Of a DNA stretch of 64,000 nucleotides, positions 35,208 through 45,774 are shown piece by piece (position 1 is the stretch's first letter; each line of letters begins with the position of its first letter). Below the pieces are notes generated by a model that was given only the letters and a program-made list of their open reading frames with translations, was not told where the DNA came from and did no database searches. Made by a program: the position numbers and the translations under genes. This DNA is from Synaphobranchus kaupii (lineage: Eukaryota; Chordata; Actinopteri; Anguilliformes; Synaphobranchidae), in assembly GCA_029718625.1 (NCBI GenBank), contig CM056377.1, forward strand, positions 104,978,585 to 105,042,584, in the 5' to 3' direction.

Positions 35208-36503
35208 TGTAATGTTCCGCTCCCTTCCTGTTCGTTTTCTGTATTTTCCTGTTTTCCCTCCGTGTCATGTTGGATCCTTTTGTCCGTGTTTTCCCCGCTG
35301 CTGCGGTCTGGGCGTTTCCTTCCCTGTCTTGTTCGTTTGGTTGTCTCACTTCCGCCTTTTCACTCCGTCCCCCCTCGTTGCATGCATTCCCTCACCTGGT
35401 GTCTTGTAATCACTCCTGCTGATTTTCCACACCTGTCCCTTGTTTAGTTCTATTATTAACCTCACTATTTAGTCCTTCGGCTGGCTGCCAGTCGGCGCCA
35501 GTTCGGTAACGTTCTTCACCCGGTGTTCATGCTCGTTGTTTTCCTGGTCGTGTTAAAGAGAACTACTCGCTTGGTCGGGGAATATTATCCCCGTGCAGCT
35601 TGGGTTCGGCTCCTAACTACAGTCTGGTAGTTAACCACCCCGTCAATTCTTGTCGTGCATGCAGCTAACCTGTTTCCCTTCTCCTCCATCTAACCCAGCT
35701 CCCATTCACCCGTGGCAGTGTTCGTTTCCCCCCGTTATCGTTGTGTGTGTTGCGGTACCTCCACCTCCAGCTCGTGTAGGCTCCGGGAGAGCTTGCTACC
35801 TGGCTACCCTCCAGTTGTTCCTGTCCGACCGAAGAAGCCAACGAGTTCTTCGGCACCGGCTCCTGGAGCTCTGGAGACAGTCAGCTCCTTCCGGACCTAC
35901 CGCAGCTACGCCACACAACCCATCTCTGCCGTGCTTCACCAACCACCTCCCTCTCAAACCCTGCACCTCCGTGAGAACCTCCCGGTCATTCCCGTGCCTT
36001 CCCTTGCACTAACCCTACCTTTTGTTTTTGTTCTGTACCGGTGCAGTCAATCCGGTCCAGTTCCTGTCCTGCCGTAGTGAGCCGCTCCCCAGCAATTCCA
36101 GTCCAGGTGTGAGTCTCGCACCTACCTGTCCAGTCCAGTTCCGGTTTGGAACAAATCCGTTCCAGACCATTGTTCCAGTGTGGACCTCCCGGTCCAGTTC
36201 CAGTCCAGTCCAGTTCCGGTTTGGAACAAAACTGTTCCAGACCCAGATTCCGGTGTGGACCTCCCGGTCCAGTTCCTGTCCAGTCCAGTTCCGGTTTGGG
36301 AACGAAACATTCCAGGCCTGCCAGTCCAGCTCCGGCTTGGAGCAGCCCGTCCCGGGCTACATACTGTTCCTGTGTGATATCGTGTTTTTTCCCCTCTTGT
36401 ACAGTGTTGGGACTACCCCAACACTTAATTTATTAAACACCCTCTTTGTGAATCTGTCTCCTGGTCGTTGCACTTGGGTTCGTCCCGTTTCTGGTTCGTA
36501 ACA
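35208..36503 (+). repeat. 5' LTR (1296 bp)
   Basis: Starts TGTAATGTTCC and ends GGTTCGTAACA. Contains TATTTAG (35466-35472), the predicted transcript start GCCAGTTCG (35497-35505), a minisatellite with only two 'TGTGGACCTCCCGG' units (36178 and 36253), a hairpin (36404-36424) and an ATTAAA-type polyadenylation signal just after it. Confidence 0.95.
35466..35505 (+). promoter_or_regulatory. Predicted LTR core promoter and RNA 5' end
   Basis: TATTTAG sits 31 bases before GCCAGTTCG, the normal TATA-to-start distance. GCCAGTTCG is also complementary to 36507-36515, next to the LTR end, as expected if the RNA 5' end primes reverse transcription. Inferred. Confidence 0.5.
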
Positions 36504-36515
36504 GAACGAACTGGC
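36504..36515 (+). other. Putative primer-binding site, self-complementary type
   Basis: The bases right after the 5' LTR, GAACGAACTGGC, read in reverse complement as GCCAGTTCGTTC. The predicted RNA start in this LTR is GCCAGTTCGGTA (9 consecutive matches), and in the left element GCCAGTTCGTTA (11 consecutive matches). I recognise no tRNA 3' end that fits immediately at the LTR border. In the Tf1/sushi group the RNA 5' end itself is the primer; this layout matches that. Confidence 0.5.
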
Positions 36516-36523
36516 CAAAAATC

Positions 36524-37492
36524 ATGGACCCAGCCGACCTAGAGCAAATTCGCCACGCCTTCTCCTGCCAAACTGCGGTCAGCGACCAACAGGGCCGACG
36601 TTTGGATGACGTGCTGGAGGTGCTGAGGGTCATCACGGAGCAAGTAGCACAGCTAGCTCTTCACCAGCCGCTTCCGCGTATTCCTGTGGGCCCTACACCG
36701 CCCGCGCCGGACCCGCCGGTGGATCCTTCTGTGCCCACTTCTCTCCGTGAGCCCCGCGTTCAACACCCAGAATTATACCGCGGGGAATTGGGAAAGTGTC
36801 GCGAATTTTTGATGAAATGCGACATTGTATTCCGGATGCAGCCCTCCTCCTTCGCCTCCGACCCATGTAAGATCGCCTTCATTATGAGCAGTTTGGGAGG
36901 TGGTGCCCTGGAGTGGGCTACATCCATTTGGGACAGCCAAGCCGCGCTCTGCATCAACTTCGCCGCCTTCACTGCTGAGATGCGGCGAGTGTTCGATCAC
37001 CCTACCTGTGGGCGGGACGCAACACAACGCCTACTTCGGGTCCGTCAAGGAAGCCGCAGTGTCGCGGAAATGGCAATACAATTCCGTACCCTCGCAGCGG
37101 AGTCCGGATGGAATGACACCGCCCTTCAGGGGGCTTTCCGCCAGGCGCTTAGCGAAGAATTAAAGGACCAACTTGCCACCCGTGAGGAATCAACGTCACT
37201 CAATTGCCTTATTAGCCTGGCCATCGCTATTGACAACCGACTCCGTATCCGGGCCCGTGAGCGAGGGGGGAACTCCGGTCATCAGCATCAACATCAACAA
37301 CACACTCGCTCGCACCCTTCTGCCTCTGGATCCAGGGCGGCGTCTGGTGTCTCTGAGGAAGAGCCCATGCAACTGGGCAGAGTTGCGGTCAACGCCGAAG
37401 AGCGCCAACGTCGCCTGCGATCAAGATCTTGTTTTTACTGTGGCAAACCAGGCCACCAGATCGCCTCATGCCCCATTCGCCCAAAAGAATAG
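36524..37492 (+). CDS. gag: Gag (capsid/nucleocapsid) protein
   Basis: A 322-residue frame starts at the first ATG after the primer site (36524) and ends at TAG 37490-37492. The middle carries the capsid-like helical region typical of Ty3/gypsy Gag ([17 protein letters not shown], then [10 protein letters not shown] and [17 protein letters not shown]). A Ser/Gln/His-rich linker follows. The C-terminus has one CCHC zinc knuckle, [14 protein letters not shown] (residues ~303-316), which binds RNA in packaging. The protein would assemble the cytoplasmic particle in which reverse transcription occurs. The frame is intact, so Gag may still be made. Pol follows in the -1 frame. Confidence 0.9.
   Translation: MDPADLEQIRHAFSCQTAVSDQQGRRLDDVLEVLRVITEQVAQLALHQPLPRIPVGPTPPAPDPPVDPSVPTSLREPRVQHPELYRGELGKCREFLMKCDIVFRMQPSSFASDPCKIAFIMSSLGGGALEWATSIWDSQAALCINFAAFTAEMRRVFDHPTCGRDATQRLLRVRQGSRSVAEMAIQFRTLAAESGWNDTALQGAFRQALSEELKDQLATREESTSLNCLISLAIAIDNRLRIRARERGGNSGHQHQHQQHTRSHPSASGSRAASGVSEEEPMQLGRVAVNAEERQRRLRSRSCFYCGKPGHQIASCPIRPKE
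37480..37486 (+). other. -1 ribosomal frameshift slippery heptamer CCCAAAA
   Basis: In the gag frame the codons are CGC CCA AAA GAA TAG, giving C CCA AAA, which fits the X XXY YYZ rule for -1 slippage. It sits 3 bases before the gag stop. Slipping back one base continues as CCC AAA AGA ATA GGC, which is open into the protease region. The exact start of pol is therefore set by frameshifting, with no ATG needed. Confidence 0.7.
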
Positions 37493-38586
37493 GCTCGCCA
37501 GTAAAACTGGGCGTACTGACGAGCCCAATCATACCTTGCCATGCAGCTCAGAATCGCCTGGTCTTCAAGGCCACTCTCCTTTGGGGGGACAAGTCCGAAG
37601 TTTCGTCGGCCCTTATCGACTCTGGGGCCGACGCCAACTTTATGGACATCACCTTCGCCAGGAGGGCCGGCATCCCCACGGATCTACTACCCTCTCCCAT
37701 CACTGCCTTTGCGTTAGACGGTAGAAGTCTGGGGTTAGTCACCCACTCCACCGTTCCCGTACAGCTCGTGTTATCCGGCAATCATAGGGAGAGTATTCAA
37801 CTTCTGCTCATTAATTCGCAACAATCCCCCATAGTTTTGGGTCAGACCTGGCTCCGCCTTCACAACCCTCATATCGACTGGCAAGCCGGTCGTATCCTGG
37901 CGTGGAGCAGCCACTGCCTGGCTAGCTGTCTCCGTTCCGCTCTCCCCCCTCCGGGGTCCAAGAATTCCAGCACCAACTTACCCGAACCCGATCTGTCCAA
38001 CGTCCCCAAGCAATATCACGACCTCTCCCTCACCTTCTCCAAATCACGCGCTCTGTCCCTACCTCCTCACCGACCCTACGATTGTTGTATCGACCTGCTG
38101 GCAGGAGCCAAGCTCCCGTCGGGTCGTCTCTACAGTCTGTCGGGCCCGGAGAATCTCTCCATGGAGGAGTATATTCATGAGTCCCTCGCCTCGGGCATCA
38201 TCCGCCCCTCCTCTTCTCCTGTTGGTGCTGGGTTCTTTTTTGTGGGGAAAAAGGACGGCTCACTACGGCCCTGCATCGACTACCGAGGGCTAAACCAAAT
38301 AACCATCCGCAACAAATATCCTCTTCCCCTTATTAATACTGCATTTGAACCCCTCTCGCAGGCCGTCATTTTTACAAAGCTCGACCTCCGTAATGCGTAC
38401 CACTTGGTGCGTATACGGGAGGGGGATGAATGGAAGACTGCCTTCAATACCCCGTTGGGCTACTACGAGTACCTAGTGGTCCCCTTCGGCCTTACTAACG
38501 CCCCGGCAGTCTTTCAGGGCATGGTAAATGACGTCCTGCGAGACCTGTTGGGGAAAACTGTGTTTGTTTATATCGATGACATTTAG
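37483..38586 (+). pseudogene. pol: pol part 1: protease and reverse transcriptase, ends at premature stop
   Basis: After the slippery site the frame carries an aspartic protease active site, [10 protein letters not shown] (Asp at 37618), then a linker and the reverse transcriptase: [44 protein letters not shown], and the catalytic YIDD near 38570-38581. Immediately after YIDDI the codon is TAG (38584-38586); the same frame then continues without a break into the thumb region (IFSKS). In relatives this position is a Leu codon, so a single nonsense change has cut the protein just past its active site. The enzyme made would lack thumb, RNase H and integrase. This is a degenerate gene in an otherwise young element. 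Confidence 0.9.
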
Positions 38587-40158
38587 ATTTTTTCTAAGTC
38601 CCCTCAGGAGCACATTCTCCATGTCCGGGAGGTTCTCCAGCGTCTGCTGGAAAACCAGCTCTTTGTCAAAGCAGAGAAGTGCTCCTTCCACGTCTCCTCA
38701 GTCCCGTTCCTCGGCTTCATCATCGAGGAGGGCAGCATCCGGGCGGATCCTGCCAAGATCAAGGCGGTGACAGAATGGCCCCAACCCACCTCTCGTAAGC
38801 ACCTACAACAGTTCCTTGGTTTTGCCAATTTTTACCGTAGATTTATCCGTAATTTCAGTGTCATTGCTGCTCCCCTAACCAAACTCACCTCCACTGCTTT
38901 TTCTTTTTGTTGGAACTCCGAGGCTCAGCTCGCGTTTGAACGCCTTAAGACTCGGTTTTCCTCAGCCCCTATTCTTTGTCACCCTGACCCTACCCGCCAA
39001 TTTACGATTGAGGTGGATGCCTCCGACACCGGCGTGGGGGCCATTCTATCCCAACGAGCCGCCTTGGACAACAAGCTCCATCCCTGTGCTTTCTTCTCCC
39101 GGTGGCTGTCCTCCGCCGAGCGGAACTATGATGTCGGGGATCGGGAGCTTCTGGCCATCAAGCTGGCTCTTGAGGAGTGGCGCCACTGGCTGGAGGGGGC
39201 AGGTAACCCCTTTATTGTTTTAACTGACCACCAAAACCTCATTTATTTAAAATCTGCTAAGAGGCTTAATGCCAGACAGGCGAGGTGGTCATTATTCTTT
39301 GCCCGATTCAATTTTTCTGTGTCCTACCGCCCCGGTTCCCGCAATATCAAGGCGGATGCCTTATCCCGTGTTTTTTCCCTTCCCTCCAGTCCTGCTGACC
39401 CCGAGTCCATTCTACCGGCTTCCTGTATGGTGGCTGCGGTCTCGTGGAGGATTGAGGAGATTGTGAGGTCCGCCCAGACTTCCCACCCTGACCCCCGTAG
39501 TAACCCTAACTCCTCCCTGTTTGTTCCCAACCCCGTCCGCTCCCAGGTCCTTGAGTGGGTTCACGCCTCCTGTCTGGCGTGCCACCCAGGTGTTGCCAGA
39601 ACGACCACCCTCGTCAGGAGGAGTTTTTGGTGGCCCACGCTCAAGGAGGATACCCGTGCTTTTGTCCTGGCCTGCGCGGTGTGCGCCAGGAGCAAGGCTT
39701 CCCACCAGCCTCCCTCTGGTCTTCTCCTTCCCCTCCCTGTTCCGGGCCGTCCTTGGAGCCACATTGGCGTAGACTTCGTCACCGGTCTACCATTGTCAGA
39801 AGGCAACTCCGTCATTCTGACAATTGTGGACCGGTTCTCCAAGGCGGTTCACTTTGTTCCCCTCCCTAAGCTCCCGTCCGCCCTCGAAACTGCGGAGCTC
39901 CTGGTGTCTCATGTGGTCAGGCTGCACGGGATCCCATCCGACATTGTGTCGGACCGTGGGCCCCAATTCTCCTCCCAGGTGTGGAAGGCGTTCTGTGTAG
40001 CCCTGGGGGCCTCGGCCAGTCTGTCGTCTGGTTTTCATCCCCAGTCTAACGGCCAGGCAGAGGGCGAACCAGGACCTGGGGGCCGCCCTGCGGTGCGTCA
40101 CTGCACGCAATCCCGCCTCCTGGAGCCGTTTTCTTCCCTGGGTAGAGTACGCCCATAA
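38587..40158 (+). pseudogene. pol: pol part 2: RT thumb, RNase H, integrase zinc and core
   Basis: The same frame resumes after the stop and stays open to 40158. It encodes the RT thumb/connection ([11 protein letters not shown], then [21 protein letters not shown]), RNase H ([38 protein letters not shown]), the integrase H2C2 zinc region ([10 protein letters not shown] and LACAVCARS), and the core acidic residues ([23 protein letters not shown]). Directly after the Glu codon (40060-40062) two bases, AG, are missing compared with the left element, so the last ~30 residues here are out of frame. RNase H is better preserved than in the left copy at the TDH position. Confidence 0.9.
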
Positions 40159-40837
40159 CTCTCTTAAGAGTGCGTCTACAGGGTTGTCCCCGTTCGAGTG
40201 CTCATTAGGCTACCAACCTCCTCTCCTGTCGGCCCAGGAGGCTGAGGTAGCAGTCCCCTCCGTCAAATCCCACATCCTCAAGTGCAAACGCGTGTGGAGA
40301 CTTGCACGCACCGCACTCCTGCGCTCGAATGCCCGTTCCCAACGTCTGGCGGACCTGCACAGGACCGCAGCCCCTAAGTACAGAGCCGGTCAGCAGGTCT
40401 GGCTTTCTACTTCCAACATTTCCCTTCCCTCCTCCTCTAAAAAACTTCGGCCCCGTTTTATTGGTCCCTTCCCTGTTGTTTGTCTCATTAACCCGGTTTC
40501 TGTTAAACTCTCCCTCCCCTCCTCCCTCAAGGTCTACCCCGTTTTTCATGTGTCACAGATCAAGCCTGTCGCCTCCAGCCCCCTCAGTGCCCCTACCCTC
40601 CCTCCTCCACCCGTCCGGGTCATCGACAACGCCCCGGCCTACACGGTGGACCACATCATCGACATCCGCCGTAAAGGTCGGGGCTTTCAATACCTCGTGG
40701 ACTGGGAGGGGTATGGTCCTGAGGAGCGGTCGTGGCTCCACAGGAGCCTCATCCTGGATCAATCATTGATCCAGGATTTCCACAGTCGCTTCCCTCTTAA
40801 GACCAGGCCGCCAGGTACGCCAGGGGGCGTACGTTGA
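40063..40837 (+). pseudogene. pol: pol part 3: integrase C-terminus and chromodomain, shifted frame
   Basis: From about 40063 the correct reading continues two bases out of phase and is then open to TGA at 40835-40837. It contains the remainder of the integrase core ([14 protein letters not shown]), the GPY/F-type module ([19 protein letters not shown]), a Pro-rich linker, and the chromodomain ([15 protein letters not shown], then [14 protein letters not shown]). The C-terminal residues TPGGVR match those of the left copy. Without the missing bases this region cannot be reached by ribosomes translating pol. Confidence 0.9.
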
Positions 40838-40849
40838 GGGGGGGGGTAC
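40835..40849 (+). other. Polypurine tract
   Basis: GA followed by a G run and TAC ends at the first base of the 3' LTR. It overlaps the pol stop codon, as in the left element, and serves as the plus-strand primer in this class. Confidence 0.8.
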
Positions 40850-42387
40850 TGTAATGTTCCGCTCCCTTCCTGTTCGTTTTCTGTATTTTCCTGTTTTCCC
40901 TCCGTGTCATGTTGGATCCTTTTGTCCGTGTTTTCCCCGCTGCTGCGGTCTGGGCGTTTCCTTCCCTGTCTTGTTCGTTTGGTTGTCTCACTTCCGCCTT
41001 TTCACTCCGTCCCCCCTCGTTGCATGCATTCCCTCACCTGGTGTCTTGTAATCACTCCTGCTGATTTTCCACACCTGTCCCTTGTTTAGTTCTATTATTA
41101 ACCTCACTATTTAGTCCTTCGGCTGGCTGCCAGTCGGCGCCAGTTCGGTAACGTTCTTCACCCGGTGTTCATGCTCGTTGTTTTCCTGGTCGTGTTAAAG
41201 AGAACTACTCGCTTGGTCGGGGAATATTATCCCCGTGCAGCTTGGGTTCGGCTCCTAACTACAGTCTGGTAGTTAACCACCCCGTCAATTCTTGTCGTGC
41301 ATGCAGCTAACCTGTTTCCCTTCTCCTCCATCTAACCCAGCTCCCATTCACCCGTGGCAGTGTTCGTTTCCCCCCGTTATCGTTGTGTGTGTTGCGGTAC
41401 CTCCACCTCCAGCTCGTGTAGGCTCCGGGAGAGCTTGCTACCTGGCTACCCTCCAGTTGTTCCTGTCCGACCGAAGAAGCCAACGAGTTCTTCGGCACCG
41501 GCTCCTGGAGCTCTGGAGACAGTCAGCTCCTTCCGGACCTACCGCAGCTACGCCACACAACCCATCTCTGCCGTGCTTCACCAACCACCTCCCTCTCAAA
41601 CCCTGCACCTCCGTGAGAACCTCCCGGTCATTCCCGTGCCTTCCCTTGCACTAACCCTACCTTTTGTTTTTGTTCTGTACCGGTGCAGTCAATCCGGTCC
41701 AGTTCCTGTCCTGCCGTAGTGAGCCGCTCCCCAGCAATTCCAGTCCAGGTGTGAGTCTCGCACCTACCTGTCCAGTCCAGTTCCGGTTTGGAACAAATCC
41801 GTTCCAGACCATTGTTCCAGTGTGGACCTCCCGGTCCAGTTCCAGTCCAGTCCAGTTCCGGTTTGGAACGAATCCGTTCCAGACCCCTTGTTCCAGTGTG
41901 GACCTCCCGGTCCAGTTCCAGTCCAGTCCAGTTCCAGTCCAGTCCAGTTCCGGTTTGGAACAAATCCGTTCCAGACCCCAGTTCCAGTGTGGACCTCCCG
42001 GTCCAGTTCCAGTCCAGTCCAGTTCCGGTTTGGAACAAATCCGTTCCAGACCCGTGTTCCAGTGTGGACCTTCCGGTCCAGTTCCAGTCCAGTCCAGTTC
42101 CGGTTTGGAACAAAACTGTTCCAGACCCAGATTCCGGTGTGGACCTCCCGGTCCAGTTCCTGTCCAGTCCAGTTCCGGTTTGGGAACGAAACATTCCAGG
42201 CCTGCCAGTCCAGCTCCGGCTTGGAGCAGCCCGTCCCGGGCTACATACTGTTCCTGTGTGATATCGTGTTTTTTCCCCTCTTGTACAGTGTTGGGACTAC
42301 CCCAACACTTAATTTATTAAACACCCTCTTTGTGAATCTGTCTCCTGGTCGTTGCACTTGGGTTCGTCCCGTTTCTGGTTCGTAACA
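40850..42387 (+). repeat. 3' LTR (1538 bp)
   Basis: The first 970 bases and the last part appear identical to the 5' LTR. The 242-bp length difference is accounted for by three extra minisatellite units: 'TGTGGACCT(C/T)CCGG' occurs five times here (from 41820) against two in the 5' LTR. The hairpin plus polyadenylation signal is at 42288-42318. Confidence 0.95.
41760..42200 (+). repeat. LTR minisatellite, ~75-bp units (five)
   Basis: Each unit has TGTGGACCTCCCGG, a run of TCCAGTTCCAG-like decamers, and TTTGGAACAAATCCGTTCC, which contains the inverted half-sites GGAAC and GTTCC. One unit is ~92 bp because of an extra decamer block. Confidence 0.9.
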
Positions 42388-42392
42388 AGAAC

Positions 42393-42814
42393 GCCGCATC
42401 ATGTACATTACTGTGCATAGAAATGCATCTCCCTGCTTTCCAATTAAAATATACTGTACGTCATAAGTATATCCCTCACACCAGACATCCTTTATACTCT
42501 AATATGCCACCACTCCCTGTCTCCCTAATTGGTACCATTCTTGTTAGTACAATTTTCAGCCACTGACTAGGCCTTTACTGTTGTCACCTTTGCTGCATGT
42601 ATCTACCCATTAATACATTTTTATATATAGTAGAACCGTAGAGATACAAACCTCAAAATTACAGACTGACCAGTCAACTGAACAGTATGAACCCAAAAGC
42701 ATACCCACTTACACATTATCGACATCAAGCCCCAGAATGAGTCGTTAAAACAAACAAAACAAAAAATCTTATGAATAATCAAAATTGAATTACCGGAAAG
42801 TATTTAAGTATCTG
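42393..42814. other. AT-rich noncoding stretch
   Basis: Nothing recognised between the retrotransposon target duplication and the Tc1 fragment. Confidence 0.4.
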
Positions 42815-43140
42815 AAAATAAGATATCAAGAGTCGTTTGATATCGTTTTATATCCAGTCATGATAGCATCACCTGTTTACCTGTGGAATGTTCCAAAAAG
42901 GTGTTTTTTGAACTTCCCAGTCTTTTTTTTTGCTCCTGTCCCAACTTTTTTGGAACGTGTTGTAGGCATCAAATTCGGAATTAGTGTATATTTACAAAAA
43001 TCAATAAAGTTGATAAGGTATTAAATATCTTTTCTTTGTACTGTTTTCAATTAAATATGTAAGAGAATTTACAAATCACTGCTTTCTGCTTTTATGTGCA
43101 TTTTACATACTGTCCCAACTTTTTTGGAATTGGGGTTTGT
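42815..43140 (-). mobile_element. Tc1-like element end (TGTCCCAACTTTTTTGGAA family)
   Basis: Two direct repeats of TGTCCCAACTTTTTTGGAA lie at about 42938 and 43107, the inner and outer repeats of a Tc1-type IR/DR end; the outer ends GGAATTGGGGTTTGTA. The flanking 'catgatagcatcacctgttt' block matches the region upstream of the decayed transposase at 61400-61540, so the element reads on the minus strand. At its other side (42815-42850) is a short piece of the module found at 3690-4385 ('gaaaataagatatcaagagt'). Only the end survives. Confidence 0.7.
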
Positions 43141-44133
43141 ACATAGGACCATTGTATTAATTGTAACATATTACTGCCATTGGAGCGTGTATGTGTTTAC
43201 TTGCTACAATATACTTACAGGAAATACTCTTTGGAAAATACAAATATGCCAATTGTCCACTATTTGGAGGGGAAAAGATTAAATGAATTCCATCTTTGTC
43301 CTTATAAAAACATGAAATGTGCTACCAGTCTATGTTCCAAGTCTATATAGACTAATAGGAATTTAATAGAATTTAATCCAGCAAATTTACACCTATTCGG
43401 GACAAATGAGAGGTAAATTCAAATTCTATCACAGAGCAGGAAATACTAAACAGACTGAAAACAACATTATATTTATGAAATCACATGCCTCTAGAATTAT
43501 AGGAAGAAAACAAATTCTTGGTGTACTTTTTCACTGCTGGATTTGCATAAAGACAAGAACAGCATTGTGTGCTGTGCTATTTTGATTAATGAAACACAGA
43601 TGGCTAATTTCAAGATTAACAGTGTTGTATTATTCATGCAAATTTATTGAACATCTCTACACATCTTTATGTATTGGTAATCTTGATGGTCCCCAATTAT
43701 TATATTTTTGGCAATTTTATATTATTCCACAAGGTCTACCAAACACATTGATAAGGTTTTTAAAAGAAAAAAAATTACAAAACGTTTTTTTTTTTTTTTA
43801 ATGCGAGTCTCCAGTGAGTCTCTCTCCCTTCGAGCCCATTTTGGGTGGGTGTTTTTCCCCCCGCTTGTTCTGTTTTGATTGGTTATCAGACTGGGAATGA
43901 CAGGAGCACCACTCCCATCTCCTGCCAACAGAACTCCTGCTCTAAAAGTGAACACCCGAAAGCTACCTGTCAGGGATTGCACCATACCTGCATTAGGGTT
44001 GCCGCCTTCAATGTGGATAAATAAGGAACTCCCTCCCCTCATCAGAAAATTTGGACAGACATGTTTGAAAGGTTACTGGATAATGATAGGAAACAACATT
44101 TGACAACATTTGCGCCTCTGACATGCACTGACA

Positions 44134-44159
44134 AACACACACACACACACACACACACA
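44134..44159. repeat. (AC)n microsatellite
   Basis: About 13 AC dinucleotides. Confidence 0.95.
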
Positions 44160-45705
44160 TAGCAGAGCAGTGCTTGCAGCATTGCCTGCTACTACTGATT
44201 CGGTGTCTCAACAATTCTTTATTTATTGTAGAAAGAACAGCATATCAAGTTATTGAGTGGTGCTGAACCTTTAATGATTTCCAATATATAAAACAAATTA
44301 AACCTTTATGTTGTCAATCTTGAATAACAAAGTGTTGGTAATAGATGTAGTTGTTTGCTTGAAATCCATGGAAACACATTGTGAAAGTATTTAATTCAAT
44401 TGAATGAAATAAGTTGTATCTAGACGGATTTGGATGATGCAGAATGAAGAATAGGATTACAACAGGAATAGGAATATGCATTTATATTTTAATATTTTAT
44501 TTTTCACACTGATTTCGAGTATCTACAATTGATAATAAATTTTGAAAGATTACAGGATAACAACTAAGAGACGTTCTTCTCTAATTCCTCCTTTGGTAGT
44601 AATGAGACTATAGGTCTGGGTTGCGTTTACTTTTTTTATCTCACTCATTTACCCCCAACCTATACGGCTTTGGCCCATCAAATCACTGTCATTAGCCTGA
44701 ATGACCCTGACCAGGTCTGCTGCTAATTGTGACTTAACCATTCATGTTCAGACTAATTATTATCTGCTGAAAATCACATTCTTCACAACATTTTTGTTGT
44801 GTAGGCTAAATGTATGTATTTGCAAATGAAAAAAGCTTTTTTTGTGCTAATATTGTATATTTACAGTATATTGTAATGTAGTCAGACAGACAGTGCTGAT
44901 AAAGTGACACTATTACCCAGTAACGTACATTGCTTGTTGACATTTTGCAAATAAAGAGACTGGGAAAAAAGGGAGAGGGTGTATACTAAGCTCAATCAAA
45001 TTTAAATTTTAATCTTGCAATAATAAATAAGAGCATTACAGCTGCAGGTAACGTGGAAGGACATTTTCTTATGTCAGAGATAGAAATAAGTTTCCAGAGA
45101 TTAGCTTCAGAAAAGAGGAACAGACAGATTTAAAAAATATTTTTAGCCTCATCTATATCTGAGGGGGGATTTGATTGAGGTTTAGACCATTTAAAATTGT
45201 GCAAACAAGTCCATTCTGTGTTAGGTAAGCATTATTAAAACCTGGGTGGCAATCCTTGACATTTACTGCATGTCTTTCTGCTTCCATAACCAACAAATTC
45301 AATTTTCCATCGAAAGAAAACAAACAGTATTTGAGTGTAAACAAATATACTGTTGAAATGAAACTGTACCTTCAGAGGCTGCAGTGATAGTTTTGATTTT
45401 GTCTAAGTCTTGGCAGGCGTCAGGGTACATATCAATATATTTAGCTAAATATTGTAATGATTTAAGGTAGACACACAATTTCAAGCAGACACACCAGGTG
45501 GATCTTCATTCAAACTCAGTGTTTTTCAGCAGAGTAAAACTTGGAATTATATTTATTAAACAGGCAGGCCTGAAGGCTACAAGCCCGTCTTATACCCACT
45601 CTGGGCGCAAAACGCGAATCACAAACAACATTTAAACCTGTTGCGTAATGCCCTGTTTAATCATTCTTAGCTTTGCGTTGGCAAGCTAACATCGCAAGCC
45701 ACCGC

Positions 45706-45707
<2 letters not shown>

Positions 45708-45772
<65 letters not shown>
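45708..45772. repeat. (TA)n microsatellite, ~65 bp
   Basis: Uninterrupted TA repeat of about 32 units. Confidence 0.95.

Positions 45773-45774
<2 letters not shown>

Larger units (their letters stand above)
35208..42387 (+). mobile_element. Complete Ty3/gypsy chromovirus insertion (7180 bp), pol defective
   Basis: The insertion is bounded by TGTAATG... and ...TTCGTAACA and flanked by a perfect 5-bp target duplication AGAAC (35203-35207 and 42388-42392). Order: 5' LTR (1296 bp), putative self-complementary primer site, gag, -1 slippery site, pol (protease, reverse transcriptase, RNase H, integrase, chromodomain), polypurine tract, 3' LTR (1538 bp). There is no envelope frame. The LTRs appear identical except for three extra minisatellite units in the 3' copy, which argues for recent insertion. 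Pol carries a premature stop and a frameshift, so this copy cannot make its own enzymes. The chromodomain and the self-priming layout suggest the Tf1/sushi-like chromovirus group. Confidence 0.96.
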
